This document shows, in pieces, positions 58,253-64,000 of a stretch of DNA of 64,000 bases. Position 1 is the first letter of the stretch. Every line of letters starts with the position of its first letter. Under the pieces are notes generated by a model. That model saw only the letters and a program-made list of their open reading frames with translations, made no database searches and was not told the origin of the DNA. The stretch covers positions 20,733-84,732 of the forward strand of contig NZ_CP126997.1 of the NCBI RefSeq assembly GCF_030252425.1, written 5' to 3'. The DNA comes from Acidisoma sp. PAMC 29798 (GTDB taxonomy: Bacteria > Pseudomonadota > Alphaproteobacteria > Acetobacterales > Acetobacteraceae). The position numbers were made by a program, and so were the translations under genes.

Positions 58253-58279
58253 CCATCGGGCGGCAACGACGCCCGATGG
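58253..58279. promoter_or_regulatory. Perfect hairpin between cas3 and cas5c
   Basis: CCATCGGGCG (58253-58262), a 7-base loop, and CGCCCGATGG (58270-58279) form a perfect 10-bp GC-rich stem. There is no T run after it, so it is not an ordinary terminator. It could attenuate or process the cas mRNA between cas3 and the Cascade genes. Confidence 0.6.
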
Positions 58280-58332
58280 CAAGCCACCCTTGTCAAGTCA
58301 TAGGGTTAATGACAGTGTCGGAATTATAACAA

Positions 58333-59013
58333 TTGACGAGTCATGCTGTGATTCGCGTAAAAATCTGGGGCCCGCGCGCCCTGTTTTCCCGGCCGGAAAT
58401 GAAGGTCGAACGGGTCAGCTACGACGTGATCACGCCCTCGGCGGCCCGTGGCGTGCTCGAAGCCATCCATTGGAAGCCGCAGATGGTCTGGCGCATCGAG
58501 CGTCTGCGCGTCCTCAACCCGATCCGCTTCGAATCGCTCCGCCGCAATGAGGTCGGATCGAAGGTCCCGATGAGCAAAGTCGCTTCGGCAATGCGTGCCG
58601 GCACGACCGAAGGCGTTGCGCTGAATGTCGATGAAGACCGGCAACAGCGTGCGGCGACACTCCTTAAAGATGTCGCCTATATCATCGAGGCGCGGGTTGA
58701 GCTGACGGCCAGGGGGCGCGCCGACCCCAGCGAGACCGTGCAAAAGCACCTGGACATGGCCAAGCGGCGCGCGGCGAAGGGGCAGTGCTTTCATCATCCC
58801 TATCTCGGCACGCGCGAATTCGCCTGTGACTTCGAATTGCTGGAGGGCGAGCCACCCCCCGCGCATGACAGCCTGAAGGGAACGCGCGATCTCGGCTGGA
58901 TGGCGCTCGATCTCGATTATGCCGCCGGCAACGAGGCGCGTTTCTTTCGCGCCACGATGGTCGATGGCGTGATCGAAGTACCGGCCTTGAGTGACGAAAG
59001 CGTCACGGGATGA
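58333..59013 (+). CDS. cas5c: Type I-C Cas5 (Cas5c/Cas5d) pre-crRNA endonuclease
   Basis: 226 aa from TTG 58333; GTG 58348 (VIRVKIWGPRALF) is an equally likely start and no clear ribosome site decides. Signature: FSRPEMKVERVSYDVITPSA then ARGVLEAIHWKPQMVWRIER. In type I-C, which lacks Cas6, this protein cuts the CRISPR transcript and stays on the 5' handle. KRRAAKGQCFHHPYLGTREF holds the Lys/His region expected for catalysis. Overlaps cas8c (ATGA). Confidence 0.94.
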   Translation: MTSHAVIRVKIWGPRALFSRPEMKVERVSYDVITPSAARGVLEAIHWKPQMVWRIERLRVLNPIRFESLRRNEVGSKVPMSKVASAMRAGTTEGVALNVDEDRQQRAATLLKDVAYIIEARVELTARGRADPSETVQKHLDMAKRRAAKGQCFHHPYLGTREFACDFELLEGEPPPAHDSLKGTRDLGWMALDLDYAAGNEARFFRATMVDGVIEVPALSDESVTG

Positions 59014-60905
59014 CGATCCTGCAATCGCTCGCCACGCGGTATGAGCGGATGGCAAAGGACGGCAAGGCGCCGATCCCAGGTTTCGCACCCGCGCAGATCA
59101 GCTTTGCGATTGTTCTCGACAAAGCCGGCAATGTCGTGACGGTCGATGATCTGCGTGTCGGCGAAGGCAAAAAGCTGCGTCCGAAGATCGTGCAGGCTCC
59201 CACTGCGCCCAAGCGCACGGTTGGCATCGCGACGGGCGTGTTCTGGGACAAGACATCCTATGTCCTTGGTCGCACGAAGCCGGATATGACGGTCTCTCCG
59301 GTTAAGCAGGCGAAGGACGTCGAGCGACTCATAAAGGAACACGCGGCATTCGTGGCGCGGCATGAAACGCTTTTGTCTGAGACGAACGACATCGGCTGCT
59401 TCGCTCTGCTCGCCTTTCTCCGAGGTTGGTCGGCGGACGCCTATGACGCTCTTCCCTATGCGATGGAGATGCTCGATCAGAACGTCGCTTTCCGCTTGCA
59501 CTATGAAAACGAATTCGTCCATGACCGCCCGGCGGCGCGCGCCGCTCTGATGGCCGAAGCGGATGGACAGGACTCTGGGCCCAAGGGAATGTGTCTCGTC
59601 ACGGGCGAGACCCTGCCGATCGCGCGGCTGCATCCTTCGATCAAAGGTATTGCGGGGGCGCAGTCTTCCGGCGCCGCGCTTGTGTCCTTCAATCTTGATT
59701 CCTTCACGTCTTATGGCCACGCGCAAGGTGCGAATGCACCGGTGTCCGAAGCCGCCGCCTTCGCCTATGCGACGACCCTCAACAGCCTGCTCGCGAATGA
59801 TGGCACAACAGCGAACGGCCGGACCCGCTACCGCAACCGCGTCATGCTCGGTGAGACGACGGTGGCCTTCTGGGCGGAACACGGAAAGGCCGAGATCCTC
59901 GCGCGCGCCCTGATGGGCGAGGAGGAAGAAGCCATCGCCGATGACGATGCCCTGCCGGTTGATGAGACGACCGAGACCAGCAAGCTCCGCGATGTGCTGA
60001 CCCTGATGCAGGATGGTAAGCCGCTGCAGCAGGCGGCACCCGACATGGATGCGGCGTCGCGGGTCTATGTGCTGGGCCTCAGCCCCAATGCCGCGCGGCT
60101 TTCCGTGCGCTTCTGGGTCGAGCAAACGCTTGGGGATTTCGCCCGACACTTTCAACAGCATTGGGAGGATCTCCGCATGGACCCTCCGCCCCATCCCTGG
60201 CCACCGCCGCTATGGCGTCTTTTGCTGGAACTGGCCCCGCAACGAAAGGCGGAAAATGTTCCGCCCCATCTCAGCGGTGAGGTGATGCGGGCGGTCCTGA
60301 CGGGTCTGCCCTATCCGCGCGCATTGCTGACGCAAACCATCATGCGCATCCGCTCGGATCGCGATGAGGAAGACCGGCGCACCGGGCGCGTGCTGGAAAA
60401 GGTCAGCGACCTCCGGGTCGCGACTCTCAAGGCCTGCCTCGCGCGAATGTATCGCTGGAAACTGATTGCGGAGGACGTGCCCGTGTCGCTTGACCTGACG
60501 ACGACCAACAGCGCCTACCGCCTGGGCCGTCTCTTCTCGGTGCTGGAGCAGTTGCAGCGCGCGGCCCTGGGCCAGCGAAACGCTACGGTGCGGGACCGCT
60601 TCTATGCCTCGGCCTCCGCCACGCCGGCTTTGGTGTTTCCGTCGCTCATCCGCAACGCTCGCAATCATAGCAAGACGATTCGCACCAAGGTCGGCGCCGG
60701 CCTCGCGGAGTGGTTCGAGGATCGCATTGCCGAAATCGCTTCCGGTCTTGAGGGTGCCTTTCCAAAGACGCTGCCGATGGAAGAGCAGGGACGCTTCGCG
60801 CTCGGCTATTACCATCAGCGTGACGTGTTCCGTCGCAAGAAGGACGTGCCTGCAGAGATCGAGACGGCCGCAGCCACCGCAGATCTATCCGAAGAGGGTT
60901 CATAG
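59010..60905 (+). CDS. cas8c: Type I-C Cas8c (Csd1), Cascade large subunit
   Basis: 631 aa, normal for Csd1. ATILQSLATRYERMAKDG-like start (MTILQSLATRYERM), then VFWDKTSYVLG, CLVTGETLPIARLHPSIKGI and NLDSFTSYGHAQGANAPVSE, all usual family blocks, and RTRYRNRVMLGETTVAFWA. It recognises the PAM and holds the displaced strand. The ATG overlaps the cas5c stop; cas7 follows after 3 bp. Confidence 0.94.
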   Translation: MTILQSLATRYERMAKDGKAPIPGFAPAQISFAIVLDKAGNVVTVDDLRVGEGKKLRPKIVQAPTAPKRTVGIATGVFWDKTSYVLGRTKPDMTVSPVKQAKDVERLIKEHAAFVARHETLLSETNDIGCFALLAFLRGWSADAYDALPYAMEMLDQNVAFRLHYENEFVHDRPAARAALMAEADGQDSGPKGMCLVTGETLPIARLHPSIKGIAGAQSSGAALVSFNLDSFTSYGHAQGANAPVSEAAAFAYATTLNSLLANDGTTANGRTRYRNRVMLGETTVAFWAEHGKAEILARALMGEEEEAIADDDALPVDETTETSKLRDVLTLMQDGKPLQQAAPDMDAASRVYVLGLSPNAARLSVRFWVEQTLGDFARHFQQHWEDLRMDPPPHPWPPPLWRLLLELAPQRKAENVPPHLSGEVMRAVLTGLPYPRALLTQTIMRIRSDRDEEDRRTGRVLEKVSDLRVATLKACLARMYRWKLIAEDVPVSLDLTTTNSAYRLGRLFSVLEQLQRAALGQRNATVRDRFYASASATPALVFPSLIRNARNHSKTIRTKVGAGLAEWFEDRIAEIASGLEGAFPKTLPMEEQGRFALGYYHQRDVFRRKKDVPAEIETAAATADLSEEGS

Positions 60906-60908
60906 ACC

Positions 60909-61802
60909 ATGTCCGAGACGGCTTCTCCGGCGATCAAAAATCGCTACGACTTCGTTTTTCTCTTCGATGTCCGCAATGGCAATCCGAACGGCGACCCCGA
61001 TGCCGGCAATATGCCGCGCATGGATCCGGAAACGAGCCGTGGCCTCGTCACGGACGTTGCCATCAAACGCAAGATTCGTAACTATGTCGCCATGGCGCGG
61101 GGTGATACGCCCGGCTACGATATCTATATGCGGGACGGGGCGGTGCTGAATTTACAACACCGGAAAGCCTATGCACATTTCAAGATCGAACCCGACACGA
61201 AGTCCAAGAAAGCCCCCAAAGACAAAGCGCAGGAGCTTACGCGCTGGATGTGCGACAACTTCTTCGACGTTCGAACCTTCGGCGCCGTCATGTCGACCGA
61301 AGTGAATGCCGGACAGGTGCGCGGCCCGATCCAACTCACCTTTGCCGAAAGCATCGATCCCATCGTTCCCATGGAAATCACCATCACCCGCTCCTCCGTC
61401 ACCAACGAGAAGGATGCCGAGAAGAACGACCGCACCATGGGCCGCAAACATATCGTGCCTTACGGCCTTTATCGCGCCCATGGCTTCGTTTCGGGTCGCC
61501 TCGCCAATGACGCCACGAAAGGCACGGGCTTTTCGGAGGCCGATCTTGCTCTCGTCTGGGAAGCGCTCGCGACGATGTTCGATCATGACCGCGCCGCTGC
61601 GCGCGGCGAGATGACCGCGCGCGGCCTCATCGTCTTCAAACATGAGAGCGACCTTGGCAATGCGCCGGCGCACAAGTTGCTGGAACGCGTGACGGTCACG
61701 CGCGCGGAGGGGGAGGGGCCGCCGCGCGGCTTCGCGGATTACGTCGTGGCCGTGAATAGCGCCGACCTGCCAGCCGGCATCACGATCGAAACCAAGATCT
61801 GA
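60909..61802 (+). CDS. cas7: Type I-C Cas7 (Csd2), Cascade backbone
   Basis: 297 aa. [20 protein letters not shown] then [20 protein letters not shown] is the Csd2/Cas7 signature. Further blocks are [20 protein letters not shown] and [14 protein letters not shown]. Several copies bind the crRNA spacer. GTC-rich codon use is like its neighbours, so the operon looks uniform. Confidence 0.95.
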   Translation: MSETASPAIKNRYDFVFLFDVRNGNPNGDPDAGNMPRMDPETSRGLVTDVAIKRKIRNYVAMARGDTPGYDIYMRDGAVLNLQHRKAYAHFKIEPDTKSKKAPKDKAQELTRWMCDNFFDVRTFGAVMSTEVNAGQVRGPIQLTFAESIDPIVPMEITITRSSVTNEKDAEKNDRTMGRKHIVPYGLYRAHGFVSGRLANDATKGTGFSEADLALVWEALATMFDHDRAAARGEMTARGLIVFKHESDLGNAPAHKLLERVTVTRAEGEGPPRGFADYVVAVNSADLPAGITIETKI

Positions 61803-61817
61803 CAGAGCGGGGCGGTG

Positions 61818-62447
61818 ATGTCGGATGCCGATCTCATCGCCCTGTCCGCGCTTCAGCACTTTCTGTTCTGCCCACGGCAATGCGCACTCATCCATATCGA
61901 GCAGGCTTGGGCCGAGAATGCCGCCACCGCCGAGGGCCGCGTCGCGCATGAGCGCGTTCATGCCGTCGAAACTGAGGTGCGGCGGGGCGTTCGCACTGTC
62001 ACGGGCATGCCGCTGCGCTCCGATCGCCTCGGCGTCACCGGCATTGCCGATGTGGTGGAGCTGCACCGCGCGGTGGATGGCGGGTGGCGACCTTATCCGG
62101 TAGAACACAAACGCGGCCGGCCGAAGGCGCATCGAGCGGATGACGTGCAGCTCTGCGCCCAGGCATTCGCCCTGGAGGAGATGTTTGGCGCCGAGATCAC
62201 GGAAGGCGCCTTGTTCTATGGCCTGCCGCGCCGCCGCAGTGTCATCGTTTTCGACCCTGTTCTACGAGACCTGACCCGAGAGGTGGCGCGGTCAACTCGC
62301 TTGCTCCTCGCCGCCGGCCATACACCCCGGATGGCCTATGAAAAGAAACGCTGCGACGCCTGTTCCCTCATCGAAATCTGCCGGCCGCGCATCACGGGCG
62401 CCGAGCGCTCTGCCGCAGACTGGCTGAAAGCGCAGCTTGATGCGTAA
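61818..62447 (+). CDS. cas4: Cas4 nuclease (RecB-like, Fe-S)
   Basis: 209 aa from ATG 61818 (GTG 61815 directly before is possible). Cys18 and Cys22 (FCPRQCAL) and the C-terminal cluster CDACSLIEIC supply the iron-sulfur ligands. The RecB nuclease residues are in GVTGIADVVE (Asp) and YPVEHKRGR (Glu, Lys). It trims prespacers and selects PAM-bearing ones. It overlaps cas1 by 8 bases. Confidence 0.94.
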   Translation: MSDADLIALSALQHFLFCPRQCALIHIEQAWAENAATAEGRVAHERVHAVETEVRRGVRTVTGMPLRSDRLGVTGIADVVELHRAVDGGWRPYPVEHKRGRPKAHRADDVQLCAQAFALEEMFGAEITEGALFYGLPRRRSVIVFDPVLRDLTREVARSTRLLLAAGHTPRMAYEKKRCDACSLIEICRPRITGAERSAADWLKAQLDA

Positions 62448-63480
62448 ATTACTCAACACGCTCTACGTCTCCACCGAGGGTGCTTATCTGCGGCGCGATG
62501 GTCTCAATGTTGTCGTAGAGGTCGAACGGGTAGAAAAGCTTCGCGTGCCGCTACACCTCCTTGGCAGCGTAGCGGTGTTCGGTCAGGTGTCTTTGTCGCC
62601 GGCACTGATGGGCAGCCTGGCGGAGGCCGGAATCGTCACCGCCTTCTTCGGCACGAACGGCCGCTTCCTCGCGCGTGTCGAGGGTCCCGTTTCCGGCAAT
62701 GTGCTGCTACGCCGCGAACAATATCGGGTCATGGATGACGGGCCAGATTGCACGCGCATCGCGCGGGCGATCGTTGCGGCAAAGTCGCTCAATCAGCGCA
62801 GTGTCTTGCAGCGCGCCTTGCGTGACCATGGGTCGGCACTCACGGATGCGGCGCGGGACGCGGTGATCGCAGCCATCGACCGAATGCAGGATATCGCACG
62901 CCGCGCCTTGCATGAAACCGATCTGGACCGTTTGCGCGGTCATGAGGGTGAGGCCGCCGCTCTTTATTTCGGCGTTTTCGGCCATGCGCTGCGGGTCACG
63001 GATCCGGCGCTCGCCTTTCGCGGGCGGAGCCGGCGGCCGCCGATGGACGTGCCAAACGCCCTCCTTTCCTTCCTTTATACCCTGCTGGTGCATGATTGCC
63101 GGGGCGCATTGGAGGGGGTGGGCCTCGACCCTGCCGCAGGTTTTCTTCATCGGATGCGCCCCGGCCGGCCGAGCCTCGCATTGGATCTGATGGAAGAGCT
63201 ACGCGCGCCCTTAGCCGACCGTCTTGCGCTCTCAATGCTCAATCGGCGTGAGTTGGTGGCGGGTGATTTCCGCATCATGGAAAACGGTGCCGTGCTTCTG
63301 GCGGAGGACAGCCGCAAGACGGTGCTGACCGCCTGGCAGGAGCGCAAGCGCGAGGAGATCGAGCATCCCTTCCTTAAGGAGCGAACATCGCTGGGGTTGC
63401 TGCCTCATCTGCAGGCGAGCCTGCTGGCGCGTGCACTGCGTGGCGATCTTGACACCTATCCGGCCCTGATTTGGAGGTAG
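62440..63480 (+). CDS. cas1: Cas1 integrase, type I-C
   Basis: 346 aa from ATG 62440. The metal ligands are Glu in HEGEAAALYFGVFG, His in AGFLHRMRPGRPS and Asp in LALDLMEELRAP. As I recall the family, HRxRPGR usually carries Asp at x; here it is Met, a non-catalytic oddity worth noting. With Cas2 it integrates new spacers at the leader end. 3 bp before cas2. Confidence 0.95.
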   Translation: MRKLLNTLYVSTEGAYLRRDGLNVVVEVERVEKLRVPLHLLGSVAVFGQVSLSPALMGSLAEAGIVTAFFGTNGRFLARVEGPVSGNVLLRREQYRVMDDGPDCTRIARAIVAAKSLNQRSVLQRALRDHGSALTDAARDAVIAAIDRMQDIARRALHETDLDRLRGHEGEAAALYFGVFGHALRVTDPALAFRGRSRRPPMDVPNALLSFLYTLLVHDCRGALEGVGLDPAAGFLHRMRPGRPSLALDLMEELRAPLADRLALSMLNRRELVAGDFRIMENGAVLLAEDSRKTVLTAWQERKREEIEHPFLKERTSLGLLPHLQASLLARALRGDLDTYPALIWR

Positions 63481-63483
63481 CGA

Positions 63484-63774
63484 ATGCTCATCCTGGTCAG
63501 CTACGATGTGGAAGTCACCTCGCCCGGGGGCGCCCGGCGCCTCCGCCGTATTGCCCGCGCCTGCAAGGATTACGGTCAGCGCGTTCAGTTCTCGGTGTTC
63601 GAGATCGAGGTGGCGCCCGATCAATGGGTGTTGCTGCGGGCTCGGCTGGTTGGGGAGATGGACCCAGTGCGGGACAGTCTGCGGTTCTATTTCCTCGGCA
63701 GTGGAGGCCGCCGCAGGATCGAGCATCTCGGTGCGAAGCCGGTGGTGGATCTGGACGCGCCCTTGATCGTATGA
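63484..63774 (+). CDS. cas2: Cas2, type I-C
   Basis: 96 aa with the ferredoxin-like start MLILVSYDVEVTSPGGARRL (Asp8 as expected), YGQRVQFSVFEIEVAPDQWV in the middle and DSLRFYFLGSGGRRRIEHLG near the end. It is the structural partner of Cas1. The last gene before the leader. Confidence 0.95.
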   Translation: MLILVSYDVEVTSPGGARRLRRIARACKDYGQRVQFSVFEIEVAPDQWVLLRARLVGEMDPVRDSLRFYFLGSGGRRRIEHLGAKPVVDLDAPLIV

Positions 63775-63967
63775 GGGTCACAGCTCTTCGCGCGAACCTG
63801 AAGCGTCCGGCGTTTTCCCGATCGGTTCGCGGGCGCTCTTTGCCATTGTAAATCAGAATGTTACGCTGGAGACGTTGCGCGTCGCCTTTCGAGGGCGGTG
63901 CGGCGGGGTCGGTTTCGCGCGAACCGGCGGATTTCGGATGCCTTTTCCACCAGGTGTGATGGAGGGG
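63775..63967 (+). promoter_or_regulatory. CRISPR leader
   Basis: 193 bp between the cas2 stop and the first repeat. It contains GCGAACC at 63792 and 63919 and the reverse GGTTCGC at 63824, a motif repeated in other type I-C leaders as I recall, plus an AT-rich patch (63842-63868) that may hold the array promoter. New spacers would be added at its right edge. Confidence 0.75.
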
Positions 63968-64000
63968 GTCGCTCCTCGCGCGGGAGCGCGGATCGAAACT
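63968..64000 (+). CRISPR. First repeat of a type I-C CRISPR array (cut by window end)
   Basis: A 32-nt unit at 63968-63999 starting GTCGCTCCTCGCG and ending GCGGATCGAAAC, with an internal CGCTCC / GGAGCG stem. Length, the GTCGC start and the GAAAC end are those of type I-C repeats. Base 64000 would be the first spacer base. Only this one unit is visible, so an array is inferred from the leader and cas context. Confidence 0.85.

Noticed and set aside
58917..60194. 425-aa leftward frame opposite cas8c
   Set aside because: Composition typical of an antisense frame, no motif, and it would be embedded in a tightly coupled cas operon.

Overview
The window is a GC-rich alphaproteobacterial sequence, most likely from Rhodospirillales/Acetobacteraceae (inferred from codon style, an IS1031-like IS5 element and the overall gene style). 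It looks like a large mobilizable plasmid or plasmid-derived island. The plasmid evidence is an iteron-type origin with a Rep_3 initiator, a parA partition locus, an RSF1010-type oriT beside a MobQ relaxase and a TraG/VirD4 coupling protein, and two toxin-antitoxin-like pairs. No VirB mating-pair genes are present, so transfer would need a helper.

Layout. 1-1.7 kb: cysQ and a TauE/SafE-type transporter. 1.7-6 kb: IS wreckage, in which a truncated ISL3 element split by an IS66 element abuts remnants of an imuA-imuB mutagenesis operon. 6-18.4 kb: low-GC cargo genes (a secreted orphan, a TPR protein with a GT-D-type glycosyltransferase domain, a TPR sulfotransferase, another TPR protein) separated by IS3, IS5, IS66 and IS21 copies and relics. 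18.7-31.85 kb: a nested transposon stack in which one IS3 element received IS66, IS630 and a second IS3, and each of those then received IS21, IS66 and ISL3. 31.85-40.5 kb: more IS relics around a 1321-residue two-domain glycosyltransferase, a decayed paralogue of the GT-D protein and an SGNH-type hydrolase.

40.7-51.1 kb: plasmid backbone. A leftward operon (relaxase, 27-aa peptide, 86-aa protein, XRE regulator) diverges across oriT from a rightward TraD-like / TraG / small membrane peptide operon. Then come a DnaA box, 14 CTAG-type iterons in both orientations, repA, a convergent parA/small-partner operon, and an AT-rich repeat field that may be the centromere. 51.1-55.5 kb: a HEPN protein overlapping a 100-aa partner; a coupled cassette of tyrosine recombinase, a DUF1281/Api92-like protein and a lone ScpA; and a ParD/ParE pair. 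55.5-64 kb: an IS6 relic followed by a complete type I-C CRISPR-Cas operon (cas3-cas5c-cas8c-cas7-cas4-cas1-cas2), a leader, and the first CRISPR repeat, which ends one base before the window does.

How it fits together. Backbone genes handle replication, partition, mobilization and stabilization. The CRISPR-Cas operon would give the replicon immunity against competing elements. The low-GC TPR-linked genes look like fragments of a surface-glycan modification locus scattered by transposition. The least explained parts are the recombinase/DUF1281-like/ScpA cassette, the HEPN pair, and the inverted motif flanking the par locus.
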